17,493 nucleotides of DNA from CAZFDE01 sp964517795 (GCA_964517795.1 CAZFDE010000055.1:1-17493), one strand, 5' to 3'. Counted from the stretch's first letter, positions 7,242-14,991 are shown. Notes: a model not told the origin generated them from the letters alone. A program made the numbers and translations.

Positions 7242-8603
7242 CTATAATGTCTTTTCGAGATTGTGAACAGCTTGGCGGAATACCTGGCCGCGTTGTTGGT
7301 AATTCTCGAACATATCGTAACTGGCACAGGCGGGGCTAAGCAGTACAACATCGCCCGGTCGGGCCAGTTCGGCAGCGGTTTGTACCGCCGCGGGCAGTTT
7401 TTCGGCGAAATGGACCACGGTTTGACTGTTTTGGCCGAGACAATCTGCGATCTTTGGGGCGGTTGCGCCCAGCAGGATGATGGTGTGCGTCTTTTCAGCG
7501 ATTATTTTCCCTAATTCGTCGAATGGCAGGTGCTTGTCGTAGCCGCCGGCGATCAGGACAATCGGTTGTGTAAACGATTGCAGGGCGACAATGGTGCTTT
7601 CGGGGGTTGTGGCCTTGGAATCGTTGTACCAGCGAACGCCGTTGATCTCGGCAACGAGTTCGAGCCGGTCGGACAGAGCCTTGAAACTGCTGAGACAAGA
7701 TGCAATATCTTCGTCGGTCAGGCCCAATTGTGAAACGATGGCCCGGGCGGCGGCCAGATTCGATAAATTAGCCTCGCCGGGCAGGTGATAATGCTCAGTG
7801 ACTTTCGCGGGTACATCGGTAGCGCTGTAAGTCAGGCACGTGCGGGTTTTTTGTTGTGAAAAATCGCGATGCCATCGGTAAGCGATTGGATCATCGGCAT
7901 TAAAAATCGATACCGAATCAAACGGCTGGTGTTCGAACAGCAGTTTCTTGGCGTCGCAGTATTTCTCAAAGGTGCCATAGCGATCGAGGTGATTGGGCAG
8001 CAGATTGGTAACCAGTGCGATAAAGGGAGCCTGTTTTTGGGACGCAAGCTGTTCGATCTGAAAGCTCGACAGTTCCAAAACGACGATGTCACCGAGATCG
8101 ATCCGTTCGAGTTTTTCCAACAGCGGTTCGTTTCCGATATTACCGCCCAGATGAACGTTTTTATACATGGCATTTGGTTTGCCGACAGCGGATTTAAGCA
8201 GGTGCAGGGCGAGTGCGGTGGTCGTACTTTTGCCGGCCGAGCCGGTGATGCCGACAATCGTGCCCCGGCAAAGAGCAAAAAAAAGATTCATCTGCGAACT
8301 GATGACAGCGCCATTTTCATGGGCAATAGCCAGATACGGATTGTCCGGCGGCACGGCCGGGTTAACGATCACGATATCGGTATTGTGAAAATCATCTTCA
8401 TCATGACGACCGAGATGCAATTCGATATTGTCGCGGCTTTGCAGCGGCTCAAGCGATGGTGCCAGTTTTCCGGCGTCGGCCAGATCGGTGACAGTGACTT
8501 TTTTCGCATAGCGGGCGGCAAAAAGGGCACTATCCAGGCCGCCGCCAAATCGGCCCAGCCCCATCACCAAAACAGTCTTTCCATCAAATAACTCGGTATC
8601 CAT
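7242..8603 (-). CDS. murD: UDP-N-acetylmuramoylalanine--D-glutamate ligase
   Basis: MurD adds D-glutamate to UDP-MurNAc-L-Ala, using ATP, in the cytoplasmic stage of peptidoglycan synthesis. The 453-residue length is normal. An N-terminal Rossmann-like UDP-binding domain (VLVMGLGRFGGG, residues 11-22) precedes the ATP-binding P-loop GITGSAGKST (118-127). The central domain has NHLDRYGTFEKY, and the C-terminal ligase domain has NDSKATTPEST, GGYDKHLPF and LLSPACASYDMFENYQQRG, the last being nearly diagnostic for MurD. The usual P-loop Asn (GSNGKST in E. coli) is Ala here. The gene stands apart from other mur/fts genes in this window and is divergent from the AT-rich nuclease/methyltransferase cassette. 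No Shine-Dalgarno sequence is evident before the ATG. Confidence 0.95.
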   Translation of the reverse strand: MDTELFDGKTVLVMGLGRFGGGLDSALFAARYAKKVTVTDLADAGKLAPSLEPLQSRDNIELHLGRHDEDDFHNTDIVIVNPAVPPDNPYLAIAHENGAVISSQMNLFFALCRGTIVGITGSAGKSTTTALALHLLKSAVGKPNAMYKNVHLGGNIGNEPLLEKLERIDLGDIVVLELSSFQIEQLASQKQAPFIALVTNLLPNHLDRYGTFEKYCDAKKLLFEHQPFDSVSIFNADDPIAYRWHRDFSQQKTRTCLTYSATDVPAKVTEHYHLPGEANLSNLAAARAIVSQLGLTDEDIASCLSSFKALSDRLELVAEINGVRWYNDSKATTPESTIVALQSFTQPIVLIAGGYDKHLPFDELGKIIAEKTHTIILLGATAPKIADCLGQNSQTVVHFAEKLPAAVQTAAELARPGDVVLLSPACASYDMFENYQQRGQVFRQAVHNLEKTL

Positions 8604-8739
8604 GCCCTAAGGTATAGCAGAAAAGACAAAAAAAGAAAAGACTCAACACACGACGCAGCGAGAAACGGGCCTGATCGAATGACAATGCTCCCGTATCGAT
8701 GTCTATCTATGATATTGGCCGACTTGAAAAGTTGATGGC

Positions 8740-8768
8740 TTTACTCATGCGGGATTTGCCACTACAAT
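8740..8768 (+). promoter_or_regulatory. Possible promoter driving the PIN/methyltransferase cassette
   Basis: -35-like TTTACT (8740-8745), a 17-bp spacer and -10 TACAAT (8763-8768) point to a start near 8775, at the ATG of the short ORF. It lies between the divergent murD gene and the cassette. Matches are four and five of six, so moderate support. Confidence 0.45.
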
Positions 8769-8774
8769 AGCGCC

Positions 8775-8846
8775 ATGGAATTGAAGGACAAAATTATATG
8801 CGGCGATTGTATAATTGAGCAAACAAAGGATTCGAGACTTTCTTAA
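8775..8846 (+). pseudogene. 23-codon ORF resembling the N-terminus of a DNA methyltransferase
   Basis: The ORF reads MELKDKIICGDCIIEQTKDSRLS then TAA. The first half, K-I-I-x-G-D-C, is the classic opening of beta-class DNA methyltransferases, and the intact methyltransferase downstream opens in the same way (NKVLLGDC at residues 6-13). After GDCI the similarity stops and no continuation is seen in another frame before the PIN gene at 8874. It is most likely the stump of an earlier methyltransferase gene removed or replaced when the present cassette arrived. It could instead be an expressed leader peptide, since a promoter start point coincides with its ATG. The match is short, so the call is tentative. 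Confidence 0.45.
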
Positions 8847-8873
8847 GTATAAAGGCATTTTAATGATCCTAAA

Positions 8874-9803
8874 ATGAATGATATAGAAATTAGATATCCA
8901 ACAAGATATAAAAAATTCGTTCTACTCGACGCCAATCTTATAGCAGGATATTATTTACCTGAATCTTTAGATTGGAAGAGGTCGCGAGAAAGAATAAAAA
9001 ATTTATTTGAAAGCGTTATGAATAACTCAAATAATGATATAATGTTGTATACCCCAAGTGTATGTATCCCGGAAGTTATGTCTGTATTTTCAACCTATCG
9101 TTGGGCTACTTGGAGCCGTAAAGTTCAAAAAAAATTTCCTAAAGGAATTTCTGCAAAAAGATATGCTGGTATTTCTGAAAAACTCCAAGGAGATATTCAA
9201 AATAATTTCCCTTTACGCGTTGTTCCTCTAAAGGATTCGCATCTAGTTAATGCTCAATTTATTCAGCGCATAGATGCTTACTTTGAACACTATAGAGGTA
9301 AGAGAAAAAATAAAAAAATGATGTCTGCGGTTGACCATATCATTATTTCAATGGCAATTGAACTTTCAGAGATACATAGCAGAGGCAAATTCATTTTGTT
9401 AACTGCTGACAAAAGAATGGCAGATATAACGAATAGAGCCATAGCGATGAAAAATAGCACCAAGAAAAAGTTGGGAATCAAGATGCACAAATACGCATTC
9501 CCGAAAGTTTGCCATTTATCAAAAATATCAGTTAAAGAGTTGCAAAGTTTCTTTGGGTGCTGGCCTCTACCCAACAAAGCCTTTTCTGGTAAACCTTTAT
9601 TGCAGTTTAATGCAGAAGATGGTAAAGTGTTATCAATAATAAGGCAGCGTTTAAACGTAACAAGAGATAAGCTTCCTTATACAAAAGAGTTTGAAATTCT
9701 CATTCAAGAATTTCAAAAATACAAAGGGCAGAAAGTCGATAGAAATGCTGCTTGGTTAGCGTTATTGCGCCATGAGAAAAAGGGTTTAAATAAAAGAAAG
9801 TAA
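8874..9803 (+). CDS. PIN-domain protein, putative nuclease
   Basis: 309 residues, AT-rich and lysine-rich compared with neighbours. The N-terminal 190 residues fit a PIN-like metal-dependent nuclease fold: VLLDAN gives D19, CIPEV gives E67, SAVDHIIISMA gives D154, and LLTADKRMAD gives D179 and D184. These supply the acidic cluster that binds Mg/Mn in PIN nucleases. Residues about 230-309 form a separate, basic C-terminal region (EFEILIQEFQKYKG, then a Lys-rich tail) that I do not recognise. There is no signal peptide. The stop is 21 bp before the methyltransferase start on the same strand, so the two are probably co-transcribed. No Shine-Dalgarno sequence precedes the ATG. PIN domains mostly cut RNA (as in VapC toxins), but this is about twice VapC length and lacks an adjacent antitoxin. 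Its substrate and role are unknown. Confidence 0.7.
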   Translation: MNDIEIRYPTRYKKFVLLDANLIAGYYLPESLDWKRSRERIKNLFESVMNNSNNDIMLYTPSVCIPEVMSVFSTYRWATWSRKVQKKFPKGISAKRYAGISEKLQGDIQNNFPLRVVPLKDSHLVNAQFIQRIDAYFEHYRGKRKNKKMMSAVDHIIISMAIELSEIHSRGKFILLTADKRMADITNRAIAMKNSTKKKLGIKMHKYAFPKVCHLSKISVKELQSFFGCWPLPNKAFSGKPLLQFNAEDGKVLSIIRQRLNVTRDKLPYTKEFEILIQEFQKYKGQKVDRNAAWLALLRHEKKGLNKRK

Positions 9804-9824
9804 ATCGTAACGAACAAGTCGCAC

Positions 9825-10844
9825 ATGGAAAAATATAAGAACAAAGTATTATTGGGTGATTGTGTAACTTTGCTAGGTAAAGTCAAAGAACCATTTGCTA
9901 ATTTAATTTTTGCCGATCCACCGTTTAATATCGGTTACGAATATGACAAACATAATGATAATTTACCGAAAGAGAAATATGTTGATTGGACCAAAGAATG
10001 GATGCAAGCTTGTTATAGTATACTCTGTGATAGTGGTTCATTTTATATTGCTATTGGGGATGAATATGTAGCAAATGTGAAAAATATTGCTGATGACTTA
10101 GAACTCACAATGAGAAATTGGATTATTTGGCATTATACGTTTGGGCAACAAATGAGAAATAAGTTTGCCCGGTCTCATACGCACATTCTTTATTTTGTTA
10201 AAAATGAGAGTAACTTTACTTTTAATGACCAAGAAGTCCGCGTAATCTCTGATCGCCAAAAAGATTATAAAGATAAGCGGGCAAATCCTGCGGGAAAACT
10301 TCCTGATGATGTTTGGAATGAATACCCCCGGCTTTGTGGCACTTTTAAAGAAAGGCTAAATTTCCCCTGTCAGATGCCAGAGAATATTTTATCAAGAATT
10401 ATAATAGCAAGTTCTAATAGGGGTGATTGGGTATTAGATCCTTTTTGTGGCTCGGGCACAACGGCTGCAGTTGCCAAAAAGCTTGGGCGAAATTATACAA
10501 CCATGGATATTTCGAAAGAATATGTTGCAAGTGCCAGAAAAAGAATAAAAAATACTGGACATCTTCCCATTGAAGGGCAAGGCAGGATTAAATGGTCTAA
10601 AGAAATGGATGAAGCATTAAAGTGGCTTTATCACGAAAATAAAGTACCTACAGAGCAGTTGGGAAAAGACAAATTTTTACTTACAATTTTTACAAATAAA
10701 TTTAATTCCAGATTAGGTTTCAAAAATTATTTAAAGACTCCCGAAGAAATTACAGATAGACTGATGAATCTACGTAAAAGCGGGAAACTTGGGGCCTTAC
10801 GTGGCGAAAAACATAAAGTTTTAAAGAGAAAATCAAAAAACTAA
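9825..10844 (+). CDS. Beta-class DNA methyltransferase (probably N6-adenine) with C-terminal extension
   Basis: 339 residues. Motif order is that of beta-class enzymes: catalytic motif IV ADPPFNIGYEY (DPPF at 31-34) comes first, and the SAM-binding motif I region VLDPFCGSGTT (about 203-213) comes late. FPCQMPENILSRIIIASS (180-197) is the usual segment just before motif I. DPP[FY] favours N6-adenine methylation; N4-cytosine cannot be excluded. Residues about 254-339 add a basic region (WSKEMDEALKWLYHEN, then TPEEITDRLMNLRKSGKL) that looks like a small helical DNA-binding domain, possibly Myb/SANT-like; this is a guess. It lies 21 bp after the PIN gene and shares its AT-rich composition, unlike the flanking murD and lnt. 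No separate classical restriction endonuclease is visible, so it is either an orphan methyltransferase or the modification half of a PIN-based system. Confidence 0.9.
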   Translation: MEKYKNKVLLGDCVTLLGKVKEPFANLIFADPPFNIGYEYDKHNDNLPKEKYVDWTKEWMQACYSILCDSGSFYIAIGDEYVANVKNIADDLELTMRNWIIWHYTFGQQMRNKFARSHTHILYFVKNESNFTFNDQEVRVISDRQKDYKDKRANPAGKLPDDVWNEYPRLCGTFKERLNFPCQMPENILSRIIIASSNRGDWVLDPFCGSGTTAAVAKKLGRNYTTMDISKEYVASARKRIKNTGHLPIEGQGRIKWSKEMDEALKWLYHENKVPTEQLGKDKFLLTIFTNKFNSRLGFKNYLKTPEEITDRLMNLRKSGKLGALRGEKHKVLKRKSKN

Positions 10845-10920
10845 AAACATCTTAATAGGTATTTGATTAAAAAATGCGAGAGATAATTTTGATTAATAAT
10901 ATTCAGCAGGAATCTTTTGT

Positions 10921-12654
10921 ATGTCGCCGGCGGAACGAAGAGCCATCATCCTTACTGTTTTAGGTTTCATTGCATCGGCGATTTTGCTATGGGCGGCCCA
11001 GCCGGCGGCGGGTTTGGCTTTTCTGGCGTGGTTTGCGTATGTACCATTTATCCTGACCGCCATCGTGATACCTCGCAGCGGCCGGGCGGTTATTTGCGGA
11101 TATATTGTTTTTGTAGCGTACTGGCTGATCAGTCTTGCGTGGATCCGGCCGGTGACGCTGCCGGGGTGGATCGCATTTTGTTTTTATATGGCTTTATTGA
11201 CGCCGATTTTGATCCTGGCGCTTCGTTATGCCGTGCGCCGCAAAGTGCCGGTGTTTTTGGCCGCGGCAATTCTGATCGTCGGGGTGGAGAACCTTCAGGG
11301 CTTTTTCTTCGGGGGATTCGCATGGCGATACCTGGCTCATAGTCAGTATCAACATATTGCTCTCATCCAGATCGCCGATATTTTCGGGGCTTCGGGCGTT
11401 TCGTTCTTAATCGCAATGACAAACGGTTTTATCGCGCAAGGGCTTCTCGCCGTGCGTGATCGTCGTATCCTGCGGCCGGGATTTATTATCACCGCGATTG
11501 CGGTTGCGGCCGCGATCGGCGCGACGATTAATTACGGGCGGTTTCGTATTGACCAAACCGAATCGTACTTGAGCGAAGGCCCCTTGGTTGCCGCCGTTCA
11601 AACCAATGTGCCTCAATCGGTCAAAGATTCACCTCAGAGTGCAGATCAGCTTCTTTCGATGCAGTTGGAGATGTCGCGCGAAGCGCTGGCCGCCGGTGCC
11701 GAGCTGGTTATCTGGCCCGAGACGATGGTTCAGGCGATGATCGATCCGCGTGTGATCGAACGGCTGGGGCCCGGATACCAATGTTATATCGTCGATGAAA
11801 TTCTTCGAACCCATGCCCTCAACGCCGGATATGTACTGGTTGGGGCGACCGGCGGCGAGATTGATTTTGACATGGACATGTCCGTGATTTACCGATCCCG
11901 CTATAATTCGGCATTTCTGTACACCCCTGAAGGTAAACAGGCACCTCAGCAATATAATAAGATCCACCTGGTGCCGTTCGGCGAATATATCCCTTTTAAG
12001 CAGTCCGCGCCTTGGCTGTACGATATATTTATGAATTTCAGCCCGTATGATTACGATTATACGCTTACGCCGGGTGAAGAATTTACCGTTTTTCAGATGC
12101 AAAGCGGAACAGAGGGCCATGAAAAAACGTATCATTTCGGTATTATGATTTGTTATGAAGACACGGTTGCCGAGATTGCCCGTCGGTTTGTTTGTGAACC
12201 GGACAAGCCCAAAAAAGCCGATTTTCTGGTGAATATCAGTAATGATGGGTGGTTTGTGACTTTCGATGCCAACGCTGTTTGTCCCAGTGATGAATTGATC
12301 GAGCACACGGCCGTGTGTGTGTTTCGAGCGGTGGAAAATCGAGCGGCAATTGTTCGAAGCGTCAATACCGGCATAAGCTGTATGATCGACACGCTGGGCA
12401 GGATCCATGATGGATATCTCGCCGGGACGCTGCCGCAACGTAGTGTCGATCGACAGGCAATTGCTGGATGGTTTCTCGATAAAGTGCCGATAGATAACAG
12501 AAAGACCGTTTTTTGCCGGTATGGCCAATGGCTCGACCTGGGATGTCAATTATCTGTCGGTTTTGTCTTGGCGATGATGATCATTGAACGAATACAGCGT
12601 AAAAAGGTCAGGCATGAAAGAATACACTCAAAAAAACAAAACAAACACCAATAG
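10921..12654 (+). CDS. lnt: Apolipoprotein N-acyltransferase
   Basis: Lnt transfers an acyl chain from phospholipid to the N-terminal cysteine of lipoproteins at the outer face of the inner membrane, the last step of lipoprotein maturation. The 577-residue protein is somewhat longer than the E. coli enzyme. Several membrane segments occupy residues 8-206 and a nitrilase-like domain follows. The catalytic triad is visible: E267 (IWPET), K347 (YNKIHLVPFGEY) and C411 (MICYED). NISNDGWF (438-445) and FRAVENRAAIVRSVNTGIS (468-486) are further family segments. A final hydrophobic helix (about 545-560) precedes a basic tail. The ATG at 10921 has AGGA about 9 nt upstream. The 3' end overlaps the HEAT-repeat gene by 41 bp, suggesting translational coupling. 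GC content jumps up at its start relative to the preceding cassette. Confidence 0.95.
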   Translation: MSPAERRAIILTVLGFIASAILLWAAQPAAGLAFLAWFAYVPFILTAIVIPRSGRAVICGYIVFVAYWLISLAWIRPVTLPGWIAFCFYMALLTPILILALRYAVRRKVPVFLAAAILIVGVENLQGFFFGGFAWRYLAHSQYQHIALIQIADIFGASGVSFLIAMTNGFIAQGLLAVRDRRILRPGFIITAIAVAAAIGATINYGRFRIDQTESYLSEGPLVAAVQTNVPQSVKDSPQSADQLLSMQLEMSREALAAGAELVIWPETMVQAMIDPRVIERLGPGYQCYIVDEILRTHALNAGYVLVGATGGEIDFDMDMSVIYRSRYNSAFLYTPEGKQAPQQYNKIHLVPFGEYIPFKQSAPWLYDIFMNFSPYDYDYTLTPGEEFTVFQMQSGTEGHEKTYHFGIMICYEDTVAEIARRFVCEPDKPKKADFLVNISNDGWFVTFDANAVCPSDELIEHTAVCVFRAVENRAAIVRSVNTGISCMIDTLGRIHDGYLAGTLPQRSVDRQAIAGWFLDKVPIDNRKTVFCRYGQWLDLGCQLSVGFVLAMMIIERIQRKKVRHERIHSKKQNKHQ

Positions 12655-13672
12655 AAATTTCTCTATTCTTTTAATGGCAGGATGCGTATTGGCTTTGGGA
12701 TTTATGGTAACCGGGCAATCGATCTATGCATCGCGTGAGACGGTTGCGAAATTGCAGCCTCGGGCAATGCAGATTCTCGAAGACGGATTGGATGATGCCG
12801 ATCCGCAAATCCGCGTCAAAGCGATCGAGGCAGTGGCCGAAGCCCGTATCATGGAATTGATGCCGCGGGTCAAAGAATTGATGAAAGATGACTTTGTGCC
12901 GGTACGTTTTGCTGCAGCACTGGCGTCAGGGGACATGAAGTACGCCCCGGCGAAAGAATATCTGCAGATTTTGATGAAAGACAAGCCGGACGTCAATACC
13001 GCGGCCGCTTACGGGCTTTATGAGCTTGGGGATACATCCCGCCTTGAGGTTATTCGTCGAGCACTGCAAGACCCGGATCGGACGGTTCGGGCTAATGCAG
13101 CGTTGCTGATCGGTAAAGCCGGCGATCAGGAAAGTCTGCCGGTTTTACATGAGCTGCGCAATGATGACGATTATCGCGTCAGTTTTCTGGCAGTCGGGGC
13201 GATTTGTCAACTTGGGGACGCCTCGATCTATCCGAGATTATGGGCGATGCTGATTAGTGCATTCGCCGATGACCGGGTAGTCGGGATTGAAGCCATGGGG
13301 ACGCTCGGTTGTGTCGCATCCAAAAATCCGAAGATGAAAAAAGTTGAAAACGATGCTAAAGGTGCGCTAACCAGCCTGCTTTCTGATGAAGTGCCGGAGG
13401 TTCGCCTTGCCGCCGCTCGACAATTAGGGAAAATGGGCTATCCGATCGGCGAACCTGAGGTGGGGGATGTTTTTGAAAGCCCTTTACTGGAAGATAAAGA
13501 TGAACGAGGGGTTGAACGGGTTTACGTGCTCGCGGCCTCGGCAATCGGGCAAATCCAGACTGAGAATCTGATCCAGTATTTACCGAAATTACTCAAAAAC
13601 CGCTCAAAAACCGTTCGGATTGCGGCCGCGAGGGCGGTTTTAATGTGTTCCGATAAGAACGCCCAAAAATGA
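12614..13672 (+). CDS. Exported HEAT-repeat protein of unknown function
   Basis: 352 residues from the chosen ATG at 12614 (preceded by GGTCAGG); a longer frame opens at 12584, but those ten extra residues lie deeper inside lnt and have no clear ribosome site. A hydrophobic segment at about 16-35, followed by IYAS, is a signal peptide or membrane anchor. MAGC inside it superficially resembles a lipobox, but the hydrophobic stretch continues beyond the Cys, so I do not call it a lipoprotein. The rest is alpha-helical HEAT/PBS-lyase-like repeats, with recurring DPQIRVKAIEAVAEA, DPDRTVRANAALLIG, VPEVRLAAARQLGKMG and SKTVRIAAARAVL. Such solenoids are protein-binding scaffolds and no catalytic residues are implied. 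Overlap with lnt indicates one operon. Confidence 0.8.
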   Translation: MKEYTQKNKTNTNRNFSILLMAGCVLALGFMVTGQSIYASRETVAKLQPRAMQILEDGLDDADPQIRVKAIEAVAEARIMELMPRVKELMKDDFVPVRFAAALASGDMKYAPAKEYLQILMKDKPDVNTAAAYGLYELGDTSRLEVIRRALQDPDRTVRANAALLIGKAGDQESLPVLHELRNDDDYRVSFLAVGAICQLGDASIYPRLWAMLISAFADDRVVGIEAMGTLGCVASKNPKMKKVENDAKGALTSLLSDEVPEVRLAAARQLGKMGYPIGEPEVGDVFESPLLEDKDERGVERVYVLAASAIGQIQTENLIQYLPKLLKNRSKTVRIAAARAVLMCSDKNAQK

Positions 13673-13742
13673 TAAATATCCGATACAGGTGAAACAAAAA
13701 TCCCTCTGTCAGGGTTTATTTGAAGGATTTAGCAAAAATAAC

Positions 13743-13771
13743 TTGACCTTTGGCCGGTTTTCGAGTAAAAT
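13743..13771 (+). promoter_or_regulatory. Promoter upstream of the coiled-coil membrane protein gene
   Basis: TTGACC (13743-13748), a 17-bp spacer and TAAAAT (13766-13771) match the sigma70 consensus at five of six positions in each box. The predicted start near 13778 leaves a leader of about 80 nt before the TTG start codon. A weak CCCT/AGGG hairpin near 13700-13715 upstream could end the lnt-HEAT transcript but is not convincing. Confidence 0.7.
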
Positions 13772-13856
13772 TGGGTAATTATCCAAGCCTAAACGGCAGA
13801 TATATTTCTGTAGGGTATTTAGGGCGTATTGTCATTATTTTGAAAGGAGTAAGAAC

Positions 13857-14738
13857 TTGAGTACTCTGACAAAGGTTTTAATTATTCTGTTGACGGTTTC
13901 GTCAATCTTTCTCAGTGCTGTTGTGATCGTATATGTGGCGAACGCAGACAATTACAAAGATATGTACAGCAAGCAGCGAAGCCAGATGAATGCATTTGAG
14001 AAAAAGGCGACGAATGCCGAGCAAAACCTGCAGGAGCAGATCGATAAAAATACCGCGATGGAAAAACGCCTGGGCGGCCAGATAACCGAGCTTAAAAAGG
14101 AACGTGATATAATCCGTGATGAGCTCAACAGCTCTAAGCGGGAAGTTGCCCGATTAACCGATAAAGTGGCAAATTTCGCGGCCACGACCCAGGACTTCAC
14201 TGCGGTCAATGATAAGCAGTTGGCCTTGTTAAAACAGGCTCAGGATGATCTGTTTAACCTTCAGGCCAAATATGAAAAGGTGACTAAAGAACTGAACGAG
14301 ACGGCCGACACGTTAATGGAAAAAATGGCCATTATCGAGACGCTAACCGCTGAGAAACGCCAATTGGCCGAACAGAAGTCTGAACTTCAGGCTCGACTGG
14401 ATAAATATCTCATGCCTCGCGGCGAGCAGGCTCCTCAAGCCACCCCGGTTACCCAAACCCCTGAAAGAACAGCTGTGCCGGTGGTGCAAGCACCTGAATC
14501 CCAGGTAAAAATTCAAGGTTTGGTCAAGAATGTCGATCAGCGAAATTCTCTGGTCGGTATTTCAGTGGGCAAGGCTGATGGCGTTAAAGAAGGAATGAAG
14601 TTTTACGTGACGCGCGGCGATGAGTTTATTTGTGAAATATTGATTATTGAAACCGATCAGGGAGAATCTGTAGGCGTGATGGATTTGGTCCAGCAACAGC
14701 CGCAGGTTGGCGATACGGTCTCCAATAACCTGCTGTAA
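13857..14738 (+). CDS. Single-pass membrane protein with long coiled coil and C-terminal beta domain
   Basis: 293 residues; not a named family to me. One membrane segment (about 5-29) near the N-terminus implies that most of the protein is periplasmic or exported. Residues about 45-185 are a long heptad-like, charged coiled coil. A Pro/Gln/Thr-rich linker (about 187-212) leads to a compact C-terminal domain (about 213-293) with VGISVGKADGVKEGMKFYVTR and a closing VGDTVSNNLL, a pattern seen in small beta-barrel domains such as the FlgT C-terminus. The architecture of TM, coiled coil and beta domain parallels MreC, whose gene lies 1.4 kb downstream. The start is TTG at 13857, decided by AAAGGAG with a 7-nt spacer. 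A small membrane-protein gene follows 19 bp later. A role in envelope or cell-shape assembly is inferred only from layout and neighbours. Confidence 0.75.
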   Translation: MSTLTKVLIILLTVSSIFLSAVVIVYVANADNYKDMYSKQRSQMNAFEKKATNAEQNLQEQIDKNTAMEKRLGGQITELKKERDIIRDELNSSKREVARLTDKVANFAATTQDFTAVNDKQLALLKQAQDDLFNLQAKYEKVTKELNETADTLMEKMAIIETLTAEKRQLAEQKSELQARLDKYLMPRGEQAPQATPVTQTPERTAVPVVQAPESQVKIQGLVKNVDQRNSLVGISVGKADGVKEGMKFYVTRGDEFICEILIIETDQGESVGVMDLVQQQPQVGDTVSNNLL

Positions 14739-14757
14739 AAGAGATGAGGTCGATGAT

Positions 14758-14916
14758 ATGAGCCCGAATATGCCCGGACGTAATAATATAACTCCTCAAA
14801 ATAACACCTACACCGTCTTGCTGGGCGTCGCATTTGCGATCACGCTGGCTGCTGCCATCTATGTGGCCGTGATGTGTTATGCCTATTATGACACAATTAT
14901 CAGCATTCCAAAATAA
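14758..14916 (+). CDS. Small single-pass membrane protein (52 residues)
   Basis: The chosen ATG at 14758 has GAGGT about 7 nt upstream. A longer frame would begin at TTG 14707 inside the preceding gene but has no ribosome site. The product has a short Asn/Pro-rich N-terminus, one hydrophobic helix (about residues 17-41, Ala/Val-rich, ending CYAYYD) and a short tail. I recognise no family. Its place between the coiled-coil membrane protein and mreB, same strand and tight spacing, suggests it is expressed with the coiled-coil protein and may be a small envelope-complex subunit. Confidence 0.6.
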   Translation: MSPNMPGRNNITPQNNTYTVLLGVAFAITLAAAIYVAVMCYAYYDTIISIPK

Positions 14917-14925
14917 TATTGTCTA

Positions 14926-14954
14926 TTGACAACCGATCCCGTATCATATACAAA
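14926..14954 (+). promoter_or_regulatory. Promoter of the mre operon
   Basis: A perfect -35 TTGACA (14926-14931) is followed by overlapping -10 candidates, TATACA at 14947-14952 (15-bp spacer) and TACAAA at 14949-14954 (17-bp spacer). Transcription would start about 30 nt ahead of the mreB GTG start. The -35 lies right after the small membrane-protein gene, so mreBCD can be expressed apart from it. Confidence 0.6.
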
Positions 14955-14991
14955 TTAGCCGTTCCGTGTGATTATTTGAAGGGAATCGAAC

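Noticed and set aside
8874..9803. PIN gene as a VapC-type toxin
   Set aside because: It is about twice VapC length and has no small antitoxin gene next to it; the 23-codon ORF upstream looks like a methyltransferase start, not an antitoxin.
8604..10920. Insertion element or integrase-borne island with flanking repeats
   Set aside because: The base composition suggests transfer, but I see no transposase, integrase, tRNA target or matching terminal repeats.
13700..13720. CCCT/AGGG hairpin with T-rich tail after the HEAT-repeat gene
   Set aside because: Only 4 bp and an interrupted T-run; mentioned with the nearby promoter but not called a terminator.
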